This document shows positions 1 through 13,000 of a stretch of DNA of 64,000 nt, piece after piece. The stretch's first letter is position 1. Each line of letters opens with the position of its first letter. Under the pieces are notes generated by a model, which made no database searches, was not told the DNA's origin, and saw only the letters and a list, made by a program, of their open reading frames with translations. Made by a program: the position numbers and the translations under genes. The stretch is from Jacaranda mimosifolia (taxonomy: Eukaryota > Streptophyta > Magnoliopsida > Lamiales > Bignoniaceae). Location: NCBI GenBank assembly GCA_018894105.1, contig CM032128.1:30589299-30653298 (forward strand), read 5' to 3'.

Positions 1-202
1 AGTGTTCAACGAATGAATGTTATCAATCGCAGTAATGTAAATAATACTTATGCTTTCAAAGATGTAAACAAATGAGCATTTGACAACGATAATATCCACC
101 TTATCACCCATACAAATACATACTTCGCCTAATTCGATAATCTCAAAATATTGTACTTGACCATCACTATAATTATTAGAGACTAATTATTCAATTGCAA
201 TA

Positions 203-1160
203 AGTGTACTTCAACATAACACCATTTATACTTTGTTTGTTCTAAGTTGGTACTTCAGTTCTCTCATATTATACTCAAATTCACTACCCAGTTTTAATTT
301 AATTAAAGTGTACTTCAACGTAACACCATTTATACTTTGTTTGTTCTAAATTGGTACTTCATTTCCCTCATATTGTACTTAAATTCACTGCCCAGTTTCA
401 ATTTAATTGAAGTGTACTTCAACATAACACCATTTATACTTTGTTTGTTCTACGTTTGTATTTTATTTTCCTTATATTGTACTCAAATTTACTGTCCAAT
501 TTCAATTTAATTGAAGTGTCCTTCAACGTAATACTATTTATACTTTACTTGTTCTACGTTTGTACTTCATTTCCCTCATATTGTACTCAAATTCACTATC
601 CAGTTTTAATTTAATTGAAGTGTACTTCAACATAACACCATTTATACTTTATTTGTTCTAAGTTGGTAATTCATTTCCATCATATTATACTCAAATTCAC
701 TGCTCAGTTTCAATTTAATTGTAGTGTATGTCAACATAACACCATTTGTACTTTATTTGTTATACGTTTGTACTTCATTTCCCTCATATTGTACTCAAAT
801 TTACTACCCAATCTCAATTTAATTGAAGTGTACTTCAACATAACACCATTTATACTTTGTTTGTTCTACGTTTGTACTTCATTTTCATCATATTGTACTT
901 AAATTCACTGTCCAGTTTCAATTTAATTGAAGTGTACTTCAACATAACACCATTTATACTTTGTTTGTTCTACGTTTGTACTTTATTTCCCTCATATTGT
1001 ACTCAAATTCACTTCATAATTTCAATTTAATTGAAGTGTACTTCAACGTATCACCATTTATACTTTGTTTGTTCTACGTTTGTACTTTATTTCCCTCATA
1101 TTGTACTCAAATTCACTGCACAGTTTCAATTTAATTGAAGTGTACTTCAACATAACATCA
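203..1160. repeat. 104-bp tandem array (about nine units), copy A
   Basis: The word AGTGTACTTCAAC recurs at 203, 307, 411, 515, 619, 723, 827, 931, 1035 and 1139, an exact 104-bp spacing with no slippage. Units differ by substitutions only. Each holds several GTACTTCA-like words. The array ends where a minus-strand coding-like patch begins, and the unit contains a degenerate copy of the edge of that patch (the stretch reading EFEYN on the minus strand). Confidence 0.95.
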
Positions 1161-1170
1161 TTATTGCCCT

Positions 1171-1308
1171 CGTATTATACTCAAATTCTTTTACTGGAAT
1201 ATGAGCACAAGCTCTATAATCAGTTCTTCCTTTATAGGGATCAGGCGATTCAATCTTTGAATTGGGTGGTTCATCTGCTACCTGGATTGTGCTAATGTCT
1301 TCTATCTC
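1171..1308 (-). other. coding-like patch shared by copies A and B
   Basis: On the minus strand an open frame with ordinary amino-acid composition runs from a splice-acceptor-like site (CCCCAG, just above 1308) to the edge of the 104-bp array. It includes the words VADEPPNS, IESPD, YKGRTDYR and HIPVKEFEY. Copy B at 22660-22797 keeps the same frame open, with mostly substitutions. I do not recognise the protein. It could be an exon of a second element-encoded gene or captured host sequence. Confidence 0.4.
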
Positions 1309-1599
1309 CTGGGGTACAAAACACCAGCACATTAGATATGAAATTTTCTTATTATTCCCAAAACATAAACAAATATACATCACATTCCCCAATACAAATT
1401 TCACATTCTCCAACCTCACTTTCAAAACTCATTCTCCCAAAACAAATAATCCAAAATACATAATTCATATCCAAACATTACCTTAACATTTCACGAATGC
1501 AACGGAATATGTAAAATTGGAATTGCAACATAAAGCGGAGTCTTTAATTATAAGCGGAGTATCAACTATTGGAGTACAAAAGATTAGGATATTAAGTAC

Positions 1600-2130
1600 A
1601 AATACAAATATCACCAATATGGAGTACAAAAGATCAGTACGTTAAGTACAAATATCACCAATATGGAATACAAAATATCAGCGTATTAAGTACAAATATC
1701 ACCAATATGGAGTACAAAATATCAGCATATTAAGTACAAATATCACCAACATGAGATACAAAATGTACTGCAGGCTTGAATGTTTTATACTACAGTTGCT
1801 TCTAAAATATACTGCACTTTCATTTAATATATACTGCAGGATTAAATGTTTTGTACTAAAATTGCTTTTAAAATGTACTGTAGATACACATACTATATAC
1901 TGCACTTTCAATTAGTGTATACTGCAGGCTTGAATGTTTTTGTACTACAAATACTTCTAAAATGTACTGCAATTACACATATTATATACTACATTTTTGC
2001 TTAATGTGTATTGCAAGCTTGAATGTTTATACTACATTTGCTTCAAAAATGTACTGCAGTTACACAAATTATATACTACAATTTTGCTTAATGTGTACTA
2101 CAAGCTTTGATGTTTTGTACTACATATAAT
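1600..2130. repeat. 44-bp array followed by irregular TACTGCAG-rich repeats, copy A
   Basis: AAGTACAAATATCACC recurs at 1644, 1688 and 1732 (period 44) with GAGTACAAAA words between. From about 1765 to 2125 the words TACTGCAG, TTGAATGTTTT and GCTTCTAAAATGTACTG recur at irregular 60-90-bp steps. The same two blocks are present in copy B. Confidence 0.85.
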
Positions 2131-2813
2131 ATACTACCACTTTCAGATAATTTTACCTTATAATTTTAGGTAAAACGACGTATAAACCCAAAAACAGTGA
2201 AGTACAATTTTCATGCCTTTCAAGTACAAATCAGAAACTTCCCATCTCACAACAAAAATTATATATATATATATCAAATGAGTTCAAGTGTTTAACAACT
2301 AAAAAAGGAATAAAAACCCTAAACATGAGAAAATAAGCAAGAAATAAGTGTAACAATGAAAAATCACGGACATTTAAAACTGTAAATGCAGAAAATATAC
2401 CTTTGTTTCTTTTGCTCACTTCTTTTTGTACTTTGCTTCTTGTTGCTGCTATTTCTCCTTCCATGGTCACAAAAAAATGACAGAATTTTTGGTGTCTTTT
2501 TTTTTTTCCCCCTCTCTTCTTCTTCTCCCGTCAATGACAGAGGAACAACTTCGCGCCCTTTTGTTTGGCCGCTTGGAGAAGTCGTCGATTTCAAGAGAAA
2601 AAAAAAAGGAAAGCGTTTTTCTTGAAGAGAAAACGCATTTCTCAGGTATTATTGTTTTTCTTTCCAACTACAAGGATATATGGGTCTTTTTAAAAGATAT
2701 GGGGAGTGATTTGTAAGTTTTGTAAAAAAGTGGGGAGTTTAGTTTGTAAAAATTCAAATGGGGACTGATCACTAAAATGAAAGTAGGATTAGGAATTTTT
2801 TTCTAATTAACCG

Positions 2814-4050
2814 ATTAATTAACCATATATAATAATGTATAAATATACATAAAAACATTGGTGTATAAAATTATACAAGGATAATTTCGTCATCCAATAT
2901 GTTAATCCCAATACTTCTAATTTTAGAATTATTAATCAAGCCAATAGGGTGGGATACATAATTCCAACATTTTAAGATAAAATATTGACCTTTTTCTTAA
3001 TCATGAACTTTAAATATACGAATCAAACATTTAATTACATTGGATTACACATCTATCATACACAATCATAGCAAGCAAACAAACTTCAATAGTATAAAAA
3101 ATACGCAAATTATCATATGATAAATAATTATGAAATAACTTAAAAATTCAACCAAACTAGTCTTACGGGGATTTTTCATCCGTTGATTGTTTTTTCTTTT
3201 TATTTATTATTTCTCCTTTTCTCTTCTTTATTATTTATGTTATACATTCCTTATATATCAAAATATTTCTTTATAAACTTATGAAAATTTAAATAAATCC
3301 ACACAATAAAAAGTTATAAAAAAAATTAATCATTAACTTTTAAGCGTTTATAGTGTACCATATACATATTCATTATTAATGAATGGCCTCCACTCATTAG
3401 ATCTATGTAAGAACGGTGATGATATTATGGAAATGGATGAAGAAAGAACCTTGAAATTATTTTCTAAAACCAAGCAATTCTACATTTGCATGTATAGCAT
3501 GTGCATGCTTTGTTTATCTAGATATCTCTATTTTGCCAAGAATCGAATTCTATTAAAGGAAAACCAGCAAAAATCACAACTCCGGAAAGGTACATCGATC
3601 GCAGTTCTTGTTAATCGGGAATCTACCATGATTGCTAGTTTATATGATTGTAGATTTGTATAATTAATCCATTATGCCATCGCTTATATCTGCATTTCTT
3701 CTTTCTTGGCTTATATAGACGTTCATAAATCATGGGTAGAATTGGTTTTAAGGAATTCTTGATGTTATGTGGTGATTGCAGAATAGGGAACAAGAAATAC
3801 AAGCCAATCCTGATTTTATTGAGGTTTTCTACCTATTCCAGAATTGATGAATGTTTTAGGAAAGTAAGTGATTTCTTATTAGACGTTTAATTTGATTTGT
3901 TGAAGTTTATGTAACAGGATAACAATAAATGTGCTTATACACTATAAAAGTCAGCTGTTGCTATATTAGGTTCATCATTAGATTGAATAAGAGATTGTAG
4001 TTGGAATATGAGTGAAAGAACATAATTGTTGTTATAGTTAAGCTGTGGAA
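2814..4050. other. AT-rich spacer and probable 5' leader of the DENN gene
   Basis: The first part is AT-rich with no recognisable gene. A 94-codon open frame at 3379-3663 has no family resemblance and contains a GT donor-like site. It is more likely untranslated leader or chance. The segment from about 3700 to 4050 probably includes 5' untranslated exon sequence, but I cannot place the transcription start. Confidence 0.35.
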
Positions 4051-7000
4051 ATGGAGACAAAAGAAATCGCGGACGTTCAAGATCAACAGTGGTGGTCAGC
4101 ACCAGCGTCGCCAATTGACGTGTTACAGAAACCTCCCAGGGAGGCAGTTAAAAGGGGGAGTGAGTCATGGCACAATTCATATTCGGATAGTCCAATCTTG
4201 AATGCTGCAAACATGGAGCTGGAGCAGAGGCATAGACGTCGCCATAGTGAAGTAGTCACTTCATTTTACAGGCGTAGCAGTAGCAATCTTAATTTTCAGA
4301 AATGGAAGTCTCAGATGCAAAGGGCTTTTCAGTGGGGCAGCAGTAGTTTTCGTGAAGATAAAACATATTATTCTTTTGATCCTGAGATCCTGGCAAATCA
4401 GAAAAGGCAATGGTATCAGCTTCAATCAAAAACATTGGTATGGAGCTTACGTCAGCAAAAGTTGAGTTGTTTTTATTTGATGAGTCTGGGTGTGAACACA
4501 TGCTTTGACTATATTTTCTTTTTTTCAATTGTGTGGAATTACGAATTACTTCGAGATGTAGATACATTTAGCAAGTTTGTTCCTAGGCTATTCTATATGC
4601 TTAAGGGACCTTTGTACTTCTTGGACTTGTTTGAAGCCAGTCCCAGAATCACACAAGTGCGGATTCCCACTGTGAAAGTCAAAGTTAATGTTTGTGTTTT
4701 CATCCATTTTTATTTACATTAGAAGTCAAAAGTTGAAAATCAAGAAAATGTTCACAATGATGGCCTTTTGATTTGAGTTCCTGTGTCCCCAGCTCCGAAT
4801 TATAGAAATGCTACCGTATACACCTGACAATTTGATATAACGCTCTTTCTATTTCAATTTTCTTTATGGTTGAGTGGATAGCTACTTGTGTGATTGAGTT
4901 TTCTCTTTAGTTCGGTTAACTAATCAAATGAGTCCATGTAGGACCCAGATAAATTTAAAGAGCCGACATCACTGTTTGAACACTTTGTCATTGTGGGGCT
5001 CCGTCCAGATGCCAATCTTGAGGTTGTTGAGGATGCATTTGCCAGGAGAAAGAAATGGGAGCATGACATGTCAAGAACTGAAATGTTAGATTTCAAAATG
5101 CGACAGTTTCAGAAGCCTAAATATCCAACATTGGAGCCTCAGGTTTGTCTGCTTAATGGAAAACAAGAGTAACTTCTATTATAGTGTTGGTCAACTTCTC
5201 ATGATCTAGTACATGATGCTCATTATTATTATCTGTTTTCTTCCACTTTTCCTTTGTGCTCCATTACTTATTGTTGCCAATGTATTGAGTTTTACCCATA
5301 GAAAGTCCTTAAGCTGATGCTCTCTGTGAAATGATGCTAAGGACTTCTTGAAGGACTTTAGTTTCGTGTATATATTTTCTGTTCAGAGTAGCATTTTACC
5401 CTGCCACTTTGAATGGTTATATTTATTTCTCTATATCTGTTTGGCATTTCAAGGGAAAATCTATTCAGTCTTTGGATTGTTTCTCCAACTTGTATTCAAT
5501 AGGTACTCTTTAAGTATCCTCCTGGCAAAAAGTTGGCTTTGCGTTTGAAGGATCTGGTTGCATTTTGCTTTCCTGGAGGTGTTAAGGTTAGTATTTTCAT
5601 ATTCCTCTCCTTTACAATCTCTACTATAAATTTGAACAGGGTCCACTGTCCTCCATAGCCTCTTTAAAGGTGTGAGCAATGAATTTGATAAAATGTAAGC
5701 TTGTGGCCGAAAAGTTTAGTGAATGTCTTTTATATATGTCTTCTTTACCAGTAGCAAGGGTTTAGCAAATGTAGAAACTTACACTGAGAATGTACTCATA
5801 CCTTTCTTTTAATTGTTACACTTTGATGATAATCCTCCACTTTCTTATTCTGCAAGAAGTGCTTCCTTGAACTTCTTAATATGGAAGAGAAAGTATATCG
5901 CACCATGAGAATTTTTCCTAACAGCCAAGATGGTGGGAAATTTCCAGGGGCTTGCATGTTCTTAATTATCCATGTATTTTTCAAGGATCCCGTTGAAATA
6001 AAGATTCACCACAACCATATCATTGAAAAAATAGTTATGTCCTATCAACTAGATTTTTCACGTCCAATTTGATATTGGAAAGTTGTTTATAAAGCCTAAC
6101 CAGTTAAGACAGAGAATACCCCAAGATACTGCTGATTCAAATCTTGTCTCGACTCAAATTTTACCAATCACTTATCCCTGGTGTTTCCTGTCACTTAGTA
6201 TTGCTATCTGGACCATCCTTGATCTAATTCCATAAGCTGCTCAACCAATGCTGAGGTTTGCTTTTCCAACAGATAAATGCTTTCTTGAAGATTGGATTTA
6301 TTACCTTTCCTTTATCTAGTGCTGAACTGGAAGAATGGCTTTTTCCTCCGAGTTAACTTCCATAAGTTTACATTTGTCCCCCATATGATACTGACATAAT
6401 TATTTTCTTCCCAAAGTTTATAACATGATGTTGCATGAAAAAAAGATTTAGAAAGAACATCTGACAGTACAGTTACAATGTAATGCACAAAAACAGTATT
6501 TTATTTTCTGCTGGTGTTCAATTTCTGGATGGCTAATCTATGGTTGGGTGTAATTTGGAGAATTTGGTTTTCATATTCTCTTTTGAAATGTTAGTTAATA
6601 AATTTTTACTTTAAACAGTCTTCAATCACCTTTATGTCAGTTACATCATTTTGGTTCAGTTATTAAGGTATCAGAAGGGACAGTTAGCATCGACATTGTT
6701 GGTTGGAGAAGCAACGTCAAAGCTACATCCCAATAGTAACTTTCTGGAACAGTGACGTTAAATTTCATTGCTTCGACTTAGTATTATTCTATTTACAATA
6801 CAATGTCACTTCTCATCGATGGCAGATATATGACTTCTTAATTTTGAGAAAGGCATATTTTTAAATGTTTCCATAAGATCCATTATGTTATATACCAACA
6901 AATGTATGTTAATCTGAAGCCTCCCCAATGTTTCAGGCAGGCGTATTGGAGAAAACGCCATCATTAAGTGATTTGAATGAACTGCTCTATGGACAGGTAT

Positions 7001-10000
7001 GCAGAAAATCTTATACATCTATGCAGGCCCTCCTCACCACCTATTTGCCATCAAAACTCAAACCCGCCAGCAAGCAAATAAGAATTCTGCAATTTAACCA
7101 ATGTACTTTCAGTTGGATATCTATTATGTGGATTTAACTTCTGATCGGCCTGGAAGGGACAATGGGACTCAAGATAAAGAATGGCTTATTTCTCCTTTTG
7201 CCTTTCCTTATTTTTCCATGATGCATGATTGTTTGTTGAATATATCTTCAGGAACACTTGTGCAGGGATGATTTGTCATTTATATTTTCACTTAAGGTAA
7301 GTCTAGATCTATTTGTTCTAATGCTTTTTGTCACTTTTCGCATATCTCGTATACTTATATTGTTCCATTCTCTTGTATCATACTCACTTAAAATGTGAAT
7401 GCAGTCACAAATTCTGGTTTCACCCACCTCATGTTAGTTTATTGATTCTTCATTTTATTTAGTACTTTTGATGACTATAACCGGTTTTTAGAAACTGTAT
7501 GTGCCACTAACCTTTGTGACTTTGTTAATGTATTCATGTTTCTTTTGAGAATATCCTTTCTACTTCTTGTACAATATTATATGCGATTCTAACAGGCTGG
7601 ATATGGAATTAGTCAGCTACTGAGTTCTTTAATTAGCACATGCAGCAAAGTGTTGATTTTCTAAAGTCTTAACAAGCACAAATATAAAATAGAGGGAAAA
7701 AAAAAAAAAAATGAAGAAGAAGAAGAAGAAATTCCTTGCAACCTAAGGCCAAAAATATTGGCTGTATACATACTGGGAAGTCATATTTATTTGTACTTGA
7801 TAAGGGAGAAAATCTTATCAGAAGCCAAATTTCATTTTATCGGAGAAAGCATCGTCACAAGACAAACCAAAAGGACTTGTCGAACACACCAAACATGAAA
7901 GGTGCATGTGGTGACCTAGGGAGTAAAAATGCAAATGCTTGAAGAGTACAGTCTACAGTGAGGCCAGGATTACTTTCTGAGATATAAATAAGAATGACTT
8001 GAAGGACATGGAAATTATTGTTAATAACTATTGCAAGGCTATACCACTTATTCAAGCAAAGATTATTCTTTAGACTAAATTGGTATAATAAAATTTCGGA
8101 ATCTGAAATGTACTCTCTTAATGGTTTGATGTAATGAGAACTGTCCCTTCTGTTGAAGACAAAGGATATTGATCAATCCTTTTGAGTTCCTATATGTTGT
8201 TCCTGTTTATTTTATTTTTGTTTAACTTCTGTAGAAAGAGATGTGACGGTGACCATATTGACCTTTGAAGAATAGATATTGAAACGAGAAATAGTATTTA
8301 ATCAACGAGTTGCATTTCAAATACAAAATGTACAGTAGTTCTACATGCTAATTTTTTATTTTACCGTTATTATGAGAATACATTTTTCATAATTGATGAA
8401 AATGATCAGTCCACAAAGTTGAAGATGCTTCATTGGCTTTCACACACAAAGACACTGATGGTCCTCTCTACTTTTGGTTTCATTGGAAGGAGACTGTGGC
8501 ATACTTGTTATCCTGCCGCAATTTTGTTACTAAGACAAGCTTATGCCTTGCAACAGGTAGCAGACAATGCAACACTTTATGGCGTTTGCTTGCACGTACA
8601 AGACATTGTTCAGAAACCACCTGACATTTCTGGTGTTTCATCACCATTTTCACAATCACATTTTGGCTGTGATGGTTCTTTGGTTTCTGCACCTCGTTGT
8701 TATTGCATCTTAACAAGAGTGCCTTTCTTTGAGTTACACTATGAGATGCTGAATAGGTTAGTACTAGTTTCATCAGAATTCACGTTCTCCTTAAGATATC
8801 TGATTGAAACTTTTGTAATGAACCCCAACATCTGCTTTCGTCTTTTCCTTATTTTGGAAATTATTTATAAACACATGACTCACTGCTCTTCATTTACTTG
8901 GATGCAGCATCATTGCGCAGAAACGTCTGAATCGGATTACTCAGTTTGTTAATGAAATGGCTGTTGCTGACTATGTCCCTTCTCCGTCTAAGTCAAAGGA
9001 CCGTATAAATGGAAATGTTGATTCTCCTGGTTGTGAAAGTGACACAGACTGGATGGCTTCAGCAATACATGTTGATAGTGCTGCTGCAGGAGGCATTATA
9101 TCGGATGATGAGGTACCATCATCAAGATGGGAACTCTGTTCTGCTGGGAGTCCTACTGCAAGTGACACATCAGATCACAGTCAAATAAGGGAATTGGATA
9201 AGGATGGCGGCAAGAGTATGCATGCTTTTGATGAATGTAGCTCTGAGAACTTGGAAAAACAATCCGATGGTTTAGAACACATGTGCAGGATTCATAATAA
9301 CCACACTTCAGATGTTGGTCCTTGTATCTTCCACAGGAATCCATCATCGGAAGGTCTTCAAAGTTTTGGGACCTCATTTAGGTGACCGAATAATTATTTC
9401 TTTTAAAGTTGATTTTTCATGCAGTTGTATGGAGCTAAATTGAGTCTGTATGATTACTTTGTTCCATTTGGTGTTATTTGTTGCATGGATTTGCTTTCTT
9501 AACACAGTTATCCTATTTCCGTGAATATGTAACTTTCTTTTGGCAGTTCAGCTAGAAGTATGGCATCGGAGGAGGAAGATGATGAATTCTTTTATAACCA
9601 TGATAAAGATCCAAGTGATGATATAACATTGGAATGGGAAAGGGTGAGTTATAGCTTCCAGGTATACTGTTCAAGATAATTTTGGTGGTTTTCTTATACA
9701 TCTCTTACTCACTCAACCTGTCTTTCTGATCCCTATGGCAGGAGAATAAAAATAATTTGCTACAGATAATTTCTGGTTATCATTCTTTGCCTGTTCCTGC
9801 AAGGGGAAGCGAAATAATTTTTCAGCCACTGGAACATCTGCAACCCATTGAGTATCGACGTCCTCCTGTCTCTGCCCTTGGAGTGTGTGACAAACATCTT
9901 GATGTTGAACTGACAGATTCCAAGGAAATCTCTCAGGTTAGACTGATTGGTTGCCATTTAGTAGTCTTCAGGATGCTTCTGCGAAAGAAAACAATTAATC

Positions 10001-13000
10001 TTACTGAGATACTTTGATCTTCAAGGTCAAGTTAAAATTAGCAGCTGCCGAGGAAGCTCTCTTACTCTCTCTATGGTCAACAACGACAATATGTCGAGTT
10101 CTTTCTCTAGAAAGTGTAACATTTCTTTTCTTTTCTTTTCCCTTCTATCTTTGGGTTTTTAAATTTGAAGTCTTGGTTTCACTTCAGTTACATTTTTTAT
10201 CTCATCACCACTTCGTTTAAGATAATTCTTTTCTCTCTCTGAAATACCATCCTTCAAAAACCTACTTGACAACTAAGAGAAATTCTTTCATGTTCAAAGC
10301 ACTTGCATTTTAATTTTCATTTTCTTTTAATATTTCTGAGTATTGACATTGATCTTTAATGTACCCAGTTCCTCATCTTAATTTTTTTGCTACAAGATAC
10401 ATACTTAACCAAATTGGTTTCTTGGCCACCCGGGTCAAAATCCTTGGGATGAGCTCACACCAATTATTGTGTACTTGGTATTACAAGTGCAAAAGCGAAA
10501 GGATGTGCCAATTGGCTCCCACCATCAATAATGAAGAAACAGTAACCACACTTCGTTTCAAGGACTTATTGTCACCTCCTTTTGATATGCATTTATCTAA
10601 CTGAACCGAAGAACTTGCATTAGATTTCAATTCAAACATGGATTTGATTCACACTCCATGCTCATAGAAATGTTTAAGATGAAACTAGAGTCTCTCTAAA
10701 AGAATGCATTGAGAAATGGGAGATGAATAGAACTTTTCAATGAGATAGTGCCTTTTTAACTCTTTCCAAATGAAATCTATCCCACACACATATATGCCTT
10801 GGTTCTTGATTTCGGCGTCTATCAAATTTAGAACATAGTAAACAAATAAATTGGGAAATCCAAATATATGAAACTTATTGATGTTTTTGCTGTGGAGAAA
10901 ACTGAAAGAAACGGTGAAGCAGTAGAGAAATATATCTACCATTTCTAGAAAAGGAGATGGATAGTTTAATGCTTGATTTGTGTGGTAGTGTGCAATAATT
11001 TCCATCCTTTATTTTCTTGGCAGAATCAATATTTTTCTTCATATTTCTTTCCGCGATTACAGCAAAATATTCTTGAATTTTTCTTTCTCTTTTCTTGTTT
11101 ATCTTCAGGTGAGAGTGAGACTTTATTGTTACTCCCTTAAGCATGACATTCACCACAGAAAAGAAGTCCCCCAGAAATCATTAGGCAAAGCTGCTTATCA
11201 AAAGCAATATTCAGTTTAGTGATGATGAACTCATTATATAAACTCAGCTTTTGAAACAGGGAGATTTCAATCTAGCTATGCAATCAACATTATCTAGTTT
11301 GAGCGTTGCAATTTTCCTAATTCTTTTTCTAGGATAACCTATTCATGTACTTTTTGTCGTATGACATATGGGAGGAAGATTCAAATGCTTTAGACTTCTC
11401 TGATAATTTGAGTTACATATTTTCATGAAGTAAAGGAGAATACAAAGTTGTTGCTGTCGTGCCATAATCTTGTGGTTTCCTACCTTGGGCCTGGGACGTG
11501 ACAGCAATGGTATCACAGTTGACCTCGAGGCTGTTATCGGCAAGGAAGGTCTGACTTGATGTACATTATGGTGGTTTTGGATTGTGGGAGACAAGGAATG
11601 AGAACACCATGTGCCCAATGAGGGTGATTGTAGTATCCCAAATCGGTAGTGGAAGGGAGATTGAAATGCTTTATAAGTGGGTATAATGTATTTCTCTAAC
11701 GATTTGGGTTAACAATTTTCAAAAAGTGAAGATGAATGCAAAATAGTTGTAGAGGAGCACGTGACACTTTGTCCAATTTGTAACTTTGAAAATTTTTCAC
11801 ATTATTCTTCTTTCTCAATTATAGATGTTTCATTTTGTTTGTGAATGAATTGCTGACAATTTCAAGGACTGTTTATAAAGGATTTACGGTTGTCTATGCG
11901 ATTTTTTTGAGTTTGATGAGTTTGCTATGCTCAGGTTTTGGCGTTGGTCACTGGTGTACTATTGGAAAAACAAGTGGTTGTGTTATGCCCAAATCTGGTA
12001 AATTTTCCTGAAATGGTACAACGAACGTGAATGGTTTTTATTCTTCCTTTTCTGAGAAAATTAATCAAATAGCTTTTCTTTACAGGGAATTTTATCAGCA
12101 GTAGTGTTGTCTCTTGTCCCTATTATACGTCCTTTTGAATGGCAGAGTTTATTTCTCCCAGTAAGTTTTGCAATATTTTGCATACTGCTTTTCAGTTGCA
12201 ATTCAGGATTGCTGATGAAAGTGGTATCAAATAAATAAAGATAGCTGTTGAAATTTATGCGCCTCTAAAGTTTTGGAATGGTAAAATTTTCAGATTTCAT
12301 TTTTCATTATTAAGCTCTTTTTTGTTTCTTTTTTCCTTTTTCTCTAAAATGTTCCTGGCAAAAACTCAGAAACAAATATAGTTTGTAGTTTCTTGCTAAT
12401 TTTGAAAATCAATCTTCTCTCTCTCTCTCTCTCTCGTTTATATTAGATTATTTTCCAAGGAAGTATAAAATTGCCTGCATATTCCAATGTTGAATTATCT
12501 GTGTTCCTGACTTTTGAAACTTTTCCTCCATGAATAACATCTGAGATTCTTTCAATTCTGATGTCGAACCTAATTCAGTTATGATGCTTCCTGTTTTGGT
12601 TCTCAATTATTTAGTCTTGCTTTTAAAAGCTGTTTGTTCTGCTCGATGTCTTCACTTCTTCCAACAACAAGTATACCATTCATTTCTTTGAGTTATTTTG
12701 CAGATTCTGCCGGGGAAGATGCTAGATTTTCTTGATGCTCCTGTTCCTTTCATTGTGAGTTTGTGTTGCGTTTCTTTAATTTCCTTTTATGATAGTGTAA
12801 TTCTGCATTCTATCATGTCTTTCAATCGAACATCATAGATAATGCACTTGTGATAGTTAAAAAACATATGTACATAGTTATGGTAGATTGTATGCTCTGG
12901 TTTACATGAAAACAACTCATTTTCACTCCAGTGCCCAACTTCATCATTATCCATTACTATTCTAGTAGTATTGGATAATGTTTTCATATGATGATGAGCT

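Larger units (their letters stand above)
1..2813. mobile_element. MULE family 1, copy A (3' part; 5' end lies outside the window)
   Basis: This stretch is collinear and highly similar to 21958-24132, which is the right part of a complete element with terminal inverted repeats. The similarity starts at the first base shown and stops at 2813, where the copies read TTAACCG (A) and TTAACTG (B). The last 150 bases are the right TIR, including the block around GTGGGGAGTTTAGTTTG. The next 9 bases, ATTAATTAA (2814-2822), are the predicted target-site duplication. Inside are a 104-bp tandem array, a 44-bp array, a looser TACTGCAG-rich array and minus-strand coding-like patches shared with copy B. Assignment to Mutator-like elements rests on copy B. 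The 5' TIR cannot be checked here. Confidence 0.75.

Noticed and set aside
203..1160. CRISPR array
   Set aside because: The 104-bp units are repeats throughout, without unique spacers, in plant nuclear DNA.
4045..4050. Start of the DENN protein at 4045
   Set aside because: The codon is GTG; the first ATG in this frame is 4051.
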